Under the pieces are notes generated by a model. It worked only from the letters and a program-made list of their open reading frames with translations, was not told where the DNA came from and ran no database searches. A DNA stretch of 64,000 bases, from positions 1 through 64,000 of the forward strand of contig NZ_JAEHJZ010000021.1 of the NCBI RefSeq assembly GCF_016469035.1, given 5' to 3'. A program made the translations under genes and the position numbers. Source of the DNA: Gelidibacter salicanalis. Lineage in GTDB: Bacteria > Bacteroidota > Bacteroidia > Flavobacteriales > Flavobacteriaceae. Numbering within the stretch: position 1 is the stretch's first letter; each line of letters opens with the position of its first letter. Positions 17,361 through 26,489 of this stretch are shown here, in pieces.

Positions 17361-17425
17361 ACCACCTCGTCTTCTGCTTCTCTTCGGAAGCAGAATCCAC
17401 TCCTCCTTTACCAGGAGGAGAATTT
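17361..17425 (+). repeat. double-hairpin dispersed repeat, copy 1
   Basis: ACCACCTCGTC is followed by TTCTGCTTC/GAAGCAGAA and then CTCCTCCT/AGGAGGAG, two adjacent stems. A second copy is at 52428-52490 with a compensatory change in the first stem. Confidence 0.8.
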
Positions 17426-17613
17426 AAGATCTTGATAAAATATAGCAAACAAAATAATGGCCAATGTCACCATTTGTGAATCGTGATTCTGGATTTGTTG
17501 TTGGATATTCGAGATTTTTCTCTATGAACTTTTCTCTTTTCTTTATTCTCTTCTCTCTACTCTAAAAAAAAAATCCCACCCATTTCGCCACTTCCCGTTT
17601 CTCAAAATATATT

Positions 17614-17643
17614 TTGCCACTCATAGCAATCATCGTACCTTTG
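17614..17643 (+). promoter_or_regulatory. promoter of the HupE-like gene
   Basis: TTG (17614-17616), 19 bp, then TACCTTTG (17636-17643) is an exact match to the Bacteroidota vegetative consensus TTG-N19-TAnnTTTG. The ATG follows 22 bp later. Confidence 0.75.
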
Positions 17644-17665
17644 AAGCTATCCAAACTACAATTTT

Positions 17666-18256
17666 ATGGTAGACGATTTTTGGTTTAACCTGCAATACGG
17701 CATGAACCATGTATTGGACATCAATGCCTATGATCATGTCCTGTTTTTGTTGGTACTTACCGTGCCTTACATGTTCAAGGACTGGAAACGCGTATTGCTG
17801 CTCGTTACCATGTTTACCCTAGGTCATACTGTTAGTTTGATACTCGCTGTTTACGGTGTTGTGAGTGTCAGTTCTAAGTTGGTGGAGTTTTTAATTCCCA
17901 TAACCATCATGGTTGTTGCCCTATACAATATCTTTACGGTAGGCAAAAAAGCACCAAGTGAAAAAATTGGAACTCTGTTTTTTACAACCTTGTTTTTCGG
18001 ATTGATACACGGGATTGGTTTTGCTGGCGAATTTAGAATGTTTGTAGGCCGGGCAGAAAGCAAATTCATCCCTTTAGTAGAGTTTGCACTCGGAATCGAA
18101 TTGGCACAGTTTATTATTGTATTTGCAGTGCTGATTTTAGGGTTTATATGCCAATCGATTTTCAGAATTACAAAACGCGACTGGATTATGGTGCTTTCTG
18201 CTGTAGTGTTAGGGTTAGTCATCCCTATGTTGATAAACAGTGAGTTATTTGCATAA
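17666..18256 (+). CDS. HupE/UreJ-like membrane protein
   Basis: 196 residues with five or six predicted membrane helices. The pattern FQ/LQYGMNHVLDINAYDHVLF near the start, FTLGHTVSLIL in the middle and LFFGLIHGIGFA later, each with conserved His/Asp residues in or beside helices, is typical of the HupE/UreJ_2 family. Other members are linked to nickel or cobalt uptake, but many Bacteroidota copies have no nickel enzyme nearby and their cargo is unknown. No urease or hydrogenase genes are in the window. Confidence 0.8.
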   Translation: MVDDFWFNLQYGMNHVLDINAYDHVLFLLVLTVPYMFKDWKRVLLLVTMFTLGHTVSLILAVYGVVSVSSKLVEFLIPITIMVVALYNIFTVGKKAPSEKIGTLFFTTLFFGLIHGIGFAGEFRMFVGRAESKFIPLVEFALGIELAQFIIVFAVLILGFICQSIFRITKRDWIMVLSAVVLGLVIPMLINSELFA

Positions 18257-18381
18257 ATCAAAAAAGTTTAACTCTAAATTATACAAATTAAAATACGAAG
18301 CTTTTATATTCGTACTAGGTTTTGTACTATTCAATTTACCCACATTTTAAAACTATACTTTCAAAATTGTAAATCACATAA

Positions 18382-18813
18382 ATGCTAAATAAAAAACAGT
18401 TGCGCTATGATAAGGCGTATTTAAGAATAGCAAAAGAATGGGGTAAATTATCACATTGCCAACGCAAACAAGTTGGCGCGGTGATTGTTAAAGACCGGAT
18501 GATCATTTCTGACGGTTATAATGGTACACCCACAGGTTTTGAAAACTACTGCGAAGATGATGAAGGCTACACCAAATGGTACGTTTTACACGCTGAAGCC
18601 AACGCCATTTTAAAAGTGGCGGCCTCCACACAATCCTGTAAAGGCGCCACCTTATACATCACACTGTCACCTTGTAAAGAATGTAGCAAATTAATCCATC
18701 AGGCTGGCATCATTCGTGTGGTATATCACCAAGGCTACAAAGACGATTCTGGTCTCGAATTTTTATCCAAAGCGGGCATAGAATTACAACATATAGACGA
18801 TTTAAGCGCATAA
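18382..18813 (+). CDS. deoxycytidylate deaminase (ComEB-like)
   Basis: 143 residues, complete. The zinc-dependent cytidine/deoxycytidylate deaminase motifs are HAEANAI (about 73-79) and SPCKECSKLI (about 97-106). N-terminal CQRKQVGAVIVKDRMIISDGYNGTP is typical of dCMP deaminases. It converts dCMP to dUMP for thymidylate synthesis. The last base of its stop codon is the first base of the following protease ATG, so the two genes are translationally coupled, though no functional link is obvious. Confidence 0.92.
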   Translation: MLNKKQLRYDKAYLRIAKEWGKLSHCQRKQVGAVIVKDRMIISDGYNGTPTGFENYCEDDEGYTKWYVLHAEANAILKVAASTQSCKGATLYITLSPCKECSKLIHQAGIIRVVYHQGYKDDSGLEFLSKAGIELQHIDDLSA

Positions 18814-20408
18814 TGGCTTTTAAGAAAAAATATATTCCATTGATTATTGGCGTTGCTGTTGCAGCGGGCGTCTATATTGGTGGAAAACTCAATTTCACGG
18901 ACAACTCTGACCGTTTATTTACTTCCAATAGCAAGAAAGATAAGCTGAACCGTCTTATTGATTATATTGATTATGAATATGTGGACGACGTTAATACGGA
19001 TAGCATTGTAGATGTTACCGTCAATGGTATTTTAGACAAACTCGATCCGCATTCTACTTACATTCCTAAACGCGATCTACAACGCGTTACGGAAAATATG
19101 AAAGGTGATTTTGTGGGCATTGGCGTCAGCTTTTACACCTATAAAGATACCATCACCGTCATCAGGCCAATCGCTGGAGGACCTAGTGAAAAAGCTGGTA
19201 TTAAAAGTGGCGACCGGATTATTATGGCCGATGGTGATTCTATTTTTGGTCGTCAATGGAGTAATGACCAAATTATTCAGAAGCTAAAAGGTGACAAAAA
19301 CAGCAAGATCAGCTTAAAAATTTATCGTAAAAGTGAAAACCGTTTTATTGATTTTAATGTCAAACGCTCAAGCATTCCCATTTCCAGCGTAGATGCCGCC
19401 TATATGCTCACCCCAGAACTCGCCTATATTAAAATCAATAGGTTTGCGGAATCTACCTACAAGGAATTTAAACGGGCCTTGGATAAATTACAAGATGAAG
19501 GTGCCACAAAATTGGTCTTGGACTTACGGGACAACCCTGGCGGTTTCTTAGCCATTGCAGAACAGATTGCAGATGAGTTTTTGGAAGATGACAAATTGAT
19601 TCTCTTCACTAAAAATAAATCCGGTCGAGTCGAGAAAAGCTTCGCCACAGATAGAGGTGATTTTGAAGAAGGCGAAGTCTTTATATTAATCAATGAAAAC
19701 TCAGCATCTGCCAGCGAAATTGTTGCAGGCGCTTTACAAGATAATGACAAAGGCACCATTATTGGCCGTCGTAGTTACGGCAAAGGCTTGGTGCAACGAG
19801 AAATGTCCTTAGGCGATGGTAGTGCCGTACGCTTAACCGTGTCTCGCTATTACACCCCTACCGGACGCTCTATTCAACGACCTTATGACAATGGCCACAA
19901 TCAAGAATACTATAATGACTATTACAAACGTAGAAGTAGCGGCGAATTCAATGATGAAATCAACATCGAAGTGGCTGATTCCCTAAAATTCACCACGCCC
20001 AAAGGCAAAGTGGTATATGGCGGCGGCGGTATTATTCCTGATATTTTTGTCCCTCTAGATCTCAGCACTCAAAATGAAACTTTAAATTTCATTAAATACA
20101 GTGGACTTATCAATTATTTTGTGTTTGAAGAATTGGATAAAGACCGTAAGAATTATTTAGATGTTTCTAAAAAAGATTTTATTACCAATTTTGAAGTAAG
20201 TGATGACATTGTGCTTCGTTTTCAAAACTATTTGAATGGCAAACAAAAGGGACAAGTAACTTTTGTAGCCTACCATCAAGAGATGAAGACCTTAATAAAG
20301 GCTGCTTTGGCGGACCAGTTATATGGCTCCAACGCTTCTGAAGAAATTATAAATGCTACTGATGATATGATTGAGGAAGTTTTAAGGTTGGTTAAATCTA
20401 AAAAATAA
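18813..20408 (+). CDS. S41-family carboxyl-terminal processing protease
   Basis: 531 residues. One N-terminal signal anchor (about 5-25) precedes a PDZ domain (about 90-175: GVSFYTYKDTITVIRPIAGGPSEKAGIKSGDRI) and the S41 catalytic core. Ser299 in SASASEI and Lys324 in SYGKGLVQ are 25 residues apart, the spacing of the Ser/Lys dyad in Prc and CtpA. LDLRDNPGG is also present. It would trim or degrade exported proteins from their C-termini in the periplasm. The C-terminal 100 residues are helical and lack other motifs. Confidence 0.93.
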   Translation: MAFKKKYIPLIIGVAVAAGVYIGGKLNFTDNSDRLFTSNSKKDKLNRLIDYIDYEYVDDVNTDSIVDVTVNGILDKLDPHSTYIPKRDLQRVTENMKGDFVGIGVSFYTYKDTITVIRPIAGGPSEKAGIKSGDRIIMADGDSIFGRQWSNDQIIQKLKGDKNSKISLKIYRKSENRFIDFNVKRSSIPISSVDAAYMLTPELAYIKINRFAESTYKEFKRALDKLQDEGATKLVLDLRDNPGGFLAIAEQIADEFLEDDKLILFTKNKSGRVEKSFATDRGDFEEGEVFILINENSASASEIVAGALQDNDKGTIIGRRSYGKGLVQREMSLGDGSAVRLTVSRYYTPTGRSIQRPYDNGHNQEYYNDYYKRRSSGEFNDEINIEVADSLKFTTPKGKVVYGGGGIIPDIFVPLDLSTQNETLNFIKYSGLINYFVFEELDKDRKNYLDVSKKDFITNFEVSDDIVLRFQNYLNGKQKGQVTFVAYHQEMKTLIKAALADQLYGSNASEEIINATDDMIEEVLRLVKSKK

Positions 20409-20454
20409 GCGCTGTTTAGGAACTTGTAACTTAAGAATTTTTATGACGCTTCTT

Positions 20455-21057
20455 TTAAACTTTATCGTGAACGTGGGTATCATTCCCATCATTCCAAAGC
20501 GTTAAAATATCAGTAGCTACTTGAGCTCCACTACCACAGGCAATGGCATATTGACTTCTCCACCCCGCTAAAGTCCCCGCTACATACAAACCATCTTCTA
20601 TAACATGATCCTGATTTTTTAACCAAATACGCTCCTTTGCAGCAACTGCGTTTGGATGCGGCTCAATATAAGACTCTAGGCCTTTAATAGTGATAAGATG
20701 GGTATACCCCACAGCAATAACCACAACTTTAGAAGTGTAGGAATTCTTGTTGGTTGTAACGGTATAGCCTTCAGAAGATTTTATAACAGACTGTACTTTT
20801 TCGGCTTCAATCTGATCTACATGCGGATACAAGGAGGCAAGTTGCGCCTTCCCTTGTCTCAAAACATCGGCCCCTAAAGTTCCCGGAGAAACCCCCAAAA
20901 CATTATTGAACAACGCGTTTTGTAAGTGAGACGTCCTTTGATGCGCAATTAATCCGATGCGTTTATGCTCAGCAAATGGTTTTGACTTGGCCGACCCTAA
21001 AACCAAAGCACAAGACATGCCAGCAGCTCCAGCGCCAACAATCAACACATCATGCAT
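20455..21057 (-). CDS. small FAD-dependent oxidoreductase (thioredoxin reductase-like fold)
   Basis: 200 residues from the ATG at 21057; a longer ORF starts at 21126, but MHDVLIVGAGAAG is the natural beginning of a Rossmann domain. The FAD-binding GxGxxG is at residues 8-13. VVVIAVGYTH near 120 and GLYVAGTLAGWRSQYAIACGSG (about 155-176) resemble the second flavin motif of thioredoxin-reductase-like proteins. The CxxC redox pair and a separate NAD(P)H domain are absent, so it is not a thioredoxin reductase. The start overlaps the end of the preceding small membrane protein gene by 8 bp. Confidence 0.75.
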   Translation of the reverse strand: MHDVLIVGAGAAGMSCALVLGSAKSKPFAEHKRIGLIAHQRTSHLQNALFNNVLGVSPGTLGADVLRQGKAQLASLYPHVDQIEAEKVQSVIKSSEGYTVTTNKNSYTSKVVVIAVGYTHLITIKGLESYIEPHPNAVAAKERIWLKNQDHVIEDGLYVAGTLAGWRSQYAIACGSGAQVATDILTLWNDGNDTHVHDKV

Positions 21058-21259
21058 TGCGCTTTTGCTTTGAAAGTGTATCAATACGTTTTGAGATTCG
21101 GAGAATCTGCAATAAGATAATTGCACAAAGGGCAGTTAATATGGTAATAATGGCTACCATACTGTCGCCTTGAAAAAGATTGTTGAAATCGAGTTTGGTC
21201 ACATTAAAACCAATAAACCCCAATGCAATTATAGATAAGATGATGCTTGCTATTTTCAT
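21050..21259 (-). CDS. small two-helix membrane protein, unknown
   Basis: 69 residues. Two hydrophobic segments (about 3-20 and 35-53) are separated by a short polar loop, and the tail is basic. I recognise no family. It is 10 bp downstream of marC and overlaps the oxidoreductase gene by 8 bp, so all three minus-strand genes probably form one operon. The overlap and coupling support it being translated. Confidence 0.65.
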   Translation of the reverse strand: MKIASIILSIIALGFIGFNVTKLDFNNLFQGDSMVAIITILTALCAIILLQILRISKRIDTLSKQKRNA

Positions 21260-21269
21260 AGTTTATGTA

Positions 21270-21857
21270 TTATACAAGTTCAAACAAGGTCTTGATATTG
21301 GCAGCAAATAATTTTACCGCAATGGCCAGTAAAATAACCCCAAAGATCTTTCGGATGATATTGATACCACTTGGACCAAGAAAACGTTCAATTTTTGATG
21401 ATGTTTTTAATACGATAAAGATAACAACAACATTTAATAAAACCGCAACAATGATGTTTTCTACCGCATATTCTGCCCGTAAAGACAATAAGGTTGTCAA
21501 ACTACCAGGACCCGCTATTAAAGGGAATGCCAATGGAAAGACCGTTGCCGTCATGCTACTGCTTTCATCGTTTTTATATAAGGTGATGCCCAAGGTCATT
21601 TCTAACGCAATAAAAAACAGGATAAACGCGCCAGCAACCGCAAAAGAGTTGATATCAATCCCAATTAATGACAAAATATTTTGACCTATAAAAAGAAATA
21701 TAATTAAAATTATACCCGCAATTATAGAGGCCTTACCACTTTCAATATGCCCAAATTTCTTACGTAAATCGATAACAATTGGAATATTTCCAATAATATC
21801 AATCACGGCGAAAAGAATCATGAATGCTGTAAAAACTTCTTTAAAATCAAGTTGCAT
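21270..21857 (-). CDS. MarC-family integral membrane protein
   Basis: 195 residues with six hydrophobic helices. FAVIDIIGNIPI near the start, AFPLIAGPGSLTTLLSL around 109-125 and IIRKIFGVILLAIAVKLF near the end are characteristic of MarC/UPF0056. The function of the family is unsettled; the old multiple-antibiotic-resistance link was not supported. It is the first gene of a three-gene minus-strand operon. Confidence 0.9.
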   Translation of the reverse strand: MQLDFKEVFTAFMILFAVIDIIGNIPIVIDLRKKFGHIESGKASIIAGIILIIFLFIGQNILSLIGIDINSFAVAGAFILFFIALEMTLGITLYKNDESSSMTATVFPLAFPLIAGPGSLTTLLSLRAEYAVENIIVAVLLNVVVIFIVLKTSSKIERFLGPSGINIIRKIFGVILLAIAVKLFAANIKTLFELV

Positions 21858-21990
21858 AATACTAGGCTTTTAATTTTTTGCAAAAGTAGTTGTTTAATAT
21901 CGATTTATTATACTAAATAACTCTAAATTTTGGTTACTTTTGTTCCCCAATTTTCGATCAAAAACCACCTCATTTTTAAGCCAATACATT

Positions 21991-22557
21991 ATGTTTCAGT
22001 TAGGAAAAACCATTGTTTCAGAAGACATCATTGAGAAGGATTTTGTATGCAATTTATCAGCTTGCAAAGGTGCTTGCTGTATTGATGGTGATGCTGGCGC
22101 TCCTTTAGACTTTGAGGAAACAAAAATCATGCAGGACATTTATCCTAAGGTGAAACCTTTTATGCGTCAGGCTGGTATTGACGCTGTTGAAGCTCAAGGC
22201 ACGTTTATCACTACTGAAGATGGCGAGTTTGAAACGCCACTAATTGACGGTGCAGATTGTGCTTATGTAATGTTCGACAACAAAGGCACCGCTCTTTGTG
22301 CCATCGAAGAAGCCCACAACCAAGGTGAAACAAATTGGAAAAAACCGGTGTCGTGCCATTTATACCCTGTTCGTGTAAAGGATTATTCTGAATTTTCTGC
22401 CGTGAATTACCACAAGTGGGAAATTTGTGATGATGCCTGCACCCTAGGTAAAGAACTTCAAGTGCCTGTCTATAAGTTTGTCAAACAAGCCCTGATCAGA
22501 AAATTTGGAGAAGATTGGTATATGGAACTCGAAAAAGTTGCCGAAAATCGGAAATAA
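21991..22557 (+). CDS. DUF3109 cysteine-rich protein
   Basis: 188 residues from the ATG at 21991, which agrees with the family's usual start; the ORF is open from a TTG at 21940. The N-terminal CNLSACKGACC group and further cysteines in CAYVMF, CAIEEA, CHLY and CDDAC give the eight or so cysteines seen in DUF3109, distantly related to the YkgJ zinc/iron-cluster family. It is soluble, cytoplasmic and of unknown function, almost universal in Bacteroidota. TACTTTTG at 21935-21942 is a good -7 element 48 bp before the ATG. Confidence 0.87.
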   Translation: MFQLGKTIVSEDIIEKDFVCNLSACKGACCIDGDAGAPLDFEETKIMQDIYPKVKPFMRQAGIDAVEAQGTFITTEDGEFETPLIDGADCAYVMFDNKGTALCAIEEAHNQGETNWKKPVSCHLYPVRVKDYSEFSAVNYHKWEICDDACTLGKELQVPVYKFVKQALIRKFGEDWYMELEKVAENRK

Positions 22558-22704
22558 TGACTGTATCAGTCCCAGTATTGGTTTTTGTTGTAAAGACTGC
22601 GACCTCTTCTGATATCGTTAAACGCTTCACGATAAATTCTTTTTATTAGAACGATTGAGAATTATTGCAAAATTGTATCTATTTTAGATAACCTGCTCAT
22701 AACG

Positions 22705-23297
22705 ATGTTCTCGTTTAACGTTGCTATTGCCAATCCTGTCACGGTTACGGTTGTTTTTGAAAACCTTACTGAACAAACTACTGTTAACGGGATATTCTAC
22801 ATCACGGAGACCAATCAACAATTTGATATTACCACTCTGGCCAGTTTCACTATTGATCTGCCTAAAAAAGGGAAATATGAATTTAGATTTCATTCAGAGG
22901 AAGTGACCGCGTTCACCTATTATCCTGCTCGAATCACCAAAAAAACAACATCGTAACCATCAGATTAGAAAAGAAAGCTGCATTTAATAAACAAAGCATG
23001 ACGCTAGGGACGTTCTCAACCCAAGACATTACGAACCTCTCCACAGAAGAACTCACGGAGCATATTGCCAATGGCACCGTAAATTTTATAATTCATGGAT
23101 TGGTAGCCATAAGTCCTGAAACTTTTAATGCTTTTAAGGAGGAGTATGGCATCGGATTAATAAGTGGAAGTTGCGTTGTAGACCCGATATCTTATGAAGT
23201 TGCACAAAACAATAACAAAAAACTAGCGGCGTATTTGACGTCTCTATATGGAAACGATTGGAAAAACAAACTTCCAGCCCAGCCTTTCGGACTCTAA
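22705..23297 (+). pseudogene. FEKKY-like secreted protein gene split by a frameshift at an A7 run
   Basis: Two plus-strand ORFs, 22705-22956 and 22998-23297, read as one protein if the frame slips by -1 (or one A is added) in the seven-A run at 22939-22945. The bridging frame then reads KKNNIVTIRLEKKAAFNKQS straight into the second ORF. The joined protein is about 198 residues. Its N-terminal half is beta-rich; its C-terminal half (FKEEYGIGLISGSCVVD, then LYGNDWKNKLPAQPFGL) resembles the small exported FEKKY-domain proteins of Bacteroidota. The start may lie upstream of 22705 because the frame stays open. It may be a real mutation, a sequencing error or programmed slippage. Confidence 0.7.
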
Positions 23298-23336
23298 TTC
23301 TAATTATGTATTTCCCAATATTTTATTTTGGCCGCT

Positions 23337-25328
23337 TTAGGCACTCTTTAAATTATTGGTTCTGATTGGGATATTCACCACAATTCGTGTTCCTGTGGGT
23401 TGATTTTGATTGTCATACAAATCTTCAATTTCCATATTATAAACTGTCGTAAACCTTTTGGAGAAATTGGTCAAACGTGCTTTGGTCATGGCCAATCCTA
23501 CCGATTTTCTTTTAAGTACCCTGTTATGGTTAATTTGTTCTGACGCTTTTCTTCCAATCCCGTTATCAGTAATGGAAATTGTAACAAATTCGGCATTGTC
23601 TTTGTAAACTTTCATCTTAATTTGCTTATCTTCCTTTTTCGAAGAAAGTCCGTGCCAGAGCGCGTTTTCAAGAAAGGGCTGTAAAATAAGCGAAGGCACA
23701 CGTATGTTTGAGGTATTTATTCCGGAAGCGACATCTATTGTAAAATGAATTTCATTGGAAAACCGAATGTTTTCAATGTTCATATACAATTGCATGGTGT
23801 CCAATTCATCTTCTAAAGAAATTTCTTTTTCAGTAGAAGCAATCAATATTTTTCTGATAAACTTTGAGAATTTGTTCAGATAGTACACTGCATTTTCTTT
23901 CTCATTATTAATGATATACAGCTTGATAGAATTTAAGGAGTTAAATATAAAATGCGGATTCATCTGACTTCTTAACATGTCCTGCTCTAAGGTTAGAATT
24001 TGTTTTTCATGTCTCAACTGCCGGTTTCTATTAATTACAATCATGCTGACAGCAATGATGGCCAACGTTAAAATTGCAAACCAAAATATGCTTTGGTTGC
24101 GCTGCATTCTTGATTTCACCAATTCATTTTCATTCGCAAGTTTTAGGATCTGGTCGTTTTTTGCTTCGTTTTCATATTGAATAATAATATCGCTTACATA
24201 CTGCATATTGCGCTCTGTAAAAATTGTTTTTTCAAGTTCAACCGCTTCCTCATAATGATACAAAGCCGTTTTATAAGCATTCTGTTTCTTGTATAATTCA
24301 GAAAGACGTTTATGGGCATCAACGGTAGACGTTTTTAAGCCGTAAGTTTCAGAGATTTCCAAGCCTTTCTTGAGATTCTCTTCGGCCGCTTTATACATCT
24401 GCAGTTCATTTTGAACCCATCCCAAATTGATATAGGCATAGGAAATATAAAATTGATCGCCTAACAGGAGTGCTTTCTTCAACCCTTTTTCAATGATAAT
24501 TTTGGCATCATTGTATTTTTTTTGCTTGATATAAACCTGACCGATACTGGTGTAACAAATAACACGTCCAACTTCTGAATTTATTTGCTCATTATAATTT
24601 AAAGAACGTTGATAGTTTTCTAGCGCGAGATCTAAAAACCCTTTGGCCTCATCAGCATATCCTAAATTATGATAATTTATGGCCAGCCCCAGCCTATTGC
24701 CTGATTTCTTCTCTATAACCAATGATTTCTCAAATTGTTCTATCGCTAAGTCATACTGTTTTAAGGTTAAATAAATATTGCCCATACTGTTTTGAGAAAC
24801 GGCTATGCTCGATTGTAGTTCTTGCGTCTGATGTTCAACTGAATTTGCAATGTCAAGGGCTTTTTTATGATAATCTAGCGCTGGTTTTATGAGGTCCATC
24901 CTGCGGTAAACCACTCCAATCATATTGAGACTAATCACCTCCAACTGAATATTATGGGCTTGTTGCGCGCGTTTTTCAGCCTTAAGATGCAACTCGAGAG
25001 CAGCATCGTAAGCTGAAATATTTCTGTAGATTTCTCCTAATTTATTGAGCGCATAACTCTCAACTTCTAAAGCATTGGCAGCTTTAGATTTCAAAATTAA
25101 GTCCTTTAAAACCAAGCTATCATTGTCAAATCTCGATAATAAAGAATCGATAGTTTCGTATGTTTTTGGCCAGGAATTTTGTAGATTTCTCAAGGCGCTC
25201 TCATCATCTTTTGTAGTTTCATTCTGCGCACTAAGCGGAGCCATCGTACAAAAAAACAGCAGCGCCAAAACTCCAGCCCTATAAGGCCATTGTGTAGATG
25301 CTATTTGTTTAAGGGAAATAAATTGCAT
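23337..25328 (-). CDS. LytS/YehU-type sensor histidine kinase with TPR sensor region
   Basis: 663 residues. A signal peptide (ending near LSAQ) is followed by about seven tetratricopeptide repeats (about 70-370), a coiled-coil linker, one membrane helix (about 417-435) and a His_kinase domain of the LytS type. The phospho-accepting His is in MNPHFIFN at about residue 459. The ATPase part has NALWHGLSS and ITDNGIG. The TPR region should lie in the periplasm and sense a protein or peptide partner. The response regulator gene ends 5 bp upstream, so the pair forms one transcript. Confidence 0.93.
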   Translation of the reverse strand: MQFISLKQIASTQWPYRAGVLALLFFCTMAPLSAQNETTKDDESALRNLQNSWPKTYETIDSLLSRFDNDSLVLKDLILKSKAANALEVESYALNKLGEIYRNISAYDAALELHLKAEKRAQQAHNIQLEVISLNMIGVVYRRMDLIKPALDYHKKALDIANSVEHQTQELQSSIAVSQNSMGNIYLTLKQYDLAIEQFEKSLVIEKKSGNRLGLAINYHNLGYADEAKGFLDLALENYQRSLNYNEQINSEVGRVICYTSIGQVYIKQKKYNDAKIIIEKGLKKALLLGDQFYISYAYINLGWVQNELQMYKAAEENLKKGLEISETYGLKTSTVDAHKRLSELYKKQNAYKTALYHYEEAVELEKTIFTERNMQYVSDIIIQYENEAKNDQILKLANENELVKSRMQRNQSIFWFAILTLAIIAVSMIVINRNRQLRHEKQILTLEQDMLRSQMNPHFIFNSLNSIKLYIINNEKENAVYYLNKFSKFIRKILIASTEKEISLEDELDTMQLYMNIENIRFSNEIHFTIDVASGINTSNIRVPSLILQPFLENALWHGLSSKKEDKQIKMKVYKDNAEFVTISITDNGIGRKASEQINHNRVLKRKSVGLAMTKARLTNFSKRFTTVYNMEIEDLYDNQNQPTGTRIVVNIPIRTNNLKSA

Positions 25329-25333
25329 ATCGT

Positions 25334-26068
25334 TTATAACTTCTCTAAAAAGTCTGATTTTCGTTGTCGTGCCACCGGAATTCTATGGTTTGATTCCATA
25401 ATGACGTAGCCTTCACCTTTAATAAATTCTTTGATCTTTTTTAAGTTGATGATGTAAGAATTATGAATTCTAAAGAACTGGTTCTCGGGCAAGATGACAT
25501 TCATTTCTTTCAACTTCTTGGTAATTACAATTTTCTGTGAATTTTCCATAATGATGGTACAATAATTACCGTCAGATTCTACAAACAAAATATCTTCCAC
25601 ATCCAAAAAAATAAGTTTACCATCCGTATTAATGGTGATTTTCTTTCGATTGAATTTTTCGTTAAAACCAAGTAGGACTTCCTCAATTTTACTAGAATTT
25701 GCAAGTTTAAAATTATACTTTTTAACCTTTTTTATCGTTTCCTGCAAGTCATCAGAATCTATGGGCTTTAGCAAATAGTCAATGGCTTCATGTTTTAACG
25801 CTTTTATTGCAAATTCATTATACGCTGTAGTAATTACCACTGCAAAATCCTTATTGGTAAGTTTCCCTAAAAACTGGAAGCCATCCATTGTTGGCATTTG
25901 AATGTCCAAAAACAGACAATCCAACATGTTATGATCAATATAGTCAATAGCATCTTCAGGGCTAGTGAATGTTTTGATAACCTCAATATCTTCACTAAAA
26001 TTAGAGAGTTCCCATCTGAGACTTTGGATAGCCTTAGGTTCATCGTCAACAATTACAGCTTTTACCAT
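25334..26068 (-). CDS. LytTR-family response regulator
   Basis: 244 residues. The receiver domain (1-120) has the acidic pair D8/D9, phospho-acceptor Asp55 (CLFLDIQMP) and Lys near 105 (LLKPID). A LytTR DNA-binding domain follows (about 140-240: ILFVESDGNYCTI, KLKEMN, FFRIHNSYIINL). It is activated by the histidine kinase encoded just downstream. LytTR proteins usually bind a pair of direct repeats, but no target site was identified in the window. Confidence 0.95.
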   Translation of the reverse strand: MVKAVIVDDEPKAIQSLRWELSNFSEDIEVIKTFTSPEDAIDYIDHNMLDCLFLDIQMPTMDGFQFLGKLTNKDFAVVITTAYNEFAIKALKHEAIDYLLKPIDSDDLQETIKKVKKYNFKLANSSKIEEVLLGFNEKFNRKKITINTDGKLIFLDVEDILFVESDGNYCTIIMENSQKIVITKKLKEMNVILPENQFFRIHNSYIINLKKIKEFIKGEGYVIMESNHRIPVARQRKSDFLEKL

Positions 26069-26349
26069 CCTTTAAATATAATACTATTAAGAATGACATG
26101 TAAACAAATATGTATGATTAGCAGGGTTTGATGTATAACGTGTACGCTACAGAAACTATTTTAAGAGTAAGCGCTTTTTATTAACAACCAATTTTGGTAA
26201 GAACCACCAACTATACATTTTTTCATACCAACCATACAAACCTTCTTCATTGTACGCTTAAAATTTAAGATCTTAGATTAGGGATTTATTTTACCTAAAA
26301 TAAAAAGTGATCGTGGGGATTCACTTTAGATTAAATGCTATTAATCGTT

Positions 26350-26380
26350 AAAAGTCAGAGTTTGTCTCTGACTTTTTTTT
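26350..26380 (+). terminator. orphan intrinsic terminator
   Basis: AAGTCAGAG and CTCTGACTT form a stem with a short TTTGT loop, followed by T8. The nearest upstream plus-strand gene ends 3 kb away at 23297. Confidence 0.75.
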
Positions 26381-26447
26381 AACCAACCGATAATTTTGTT
26401 AGCTTTTAATTCAGAAAAGGCAAAAGTTGCTTTAATTATTTGCATAA

Positions 26448-26478
26448 GAAGGAGCATTTAAATTGTGCTCTTTTTTTG
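26448..26478 (+). terminator. second orphan terminator (weak stem)
   Basis: GGAGCA and TGCTCT pair around a 9-nt A/T-rich loop, followed by T7. It is 70 bp after the first orphan terminator. Confidence 0.5.
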
Positions 26479-26489
26479 TGTCTCTCTAA

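Larger units (their letters stand above)
16594..17665. other. 1.07-kb gene-free block rich in repeats
   Basis: No ORF is convincing on either strand. The block holds pyrimidine-rich tracts, a long tandem duplication, six copies of a short GC-rich element and one double-hairpin repeat, described separately. A promoter for the next gene ends the block. Confidence 0.8.

Noticed and set aside
21265-21684. 139-residue plus-strand ORF
   Set aside because: Antisense to marC, whose helices and motifs are clear.
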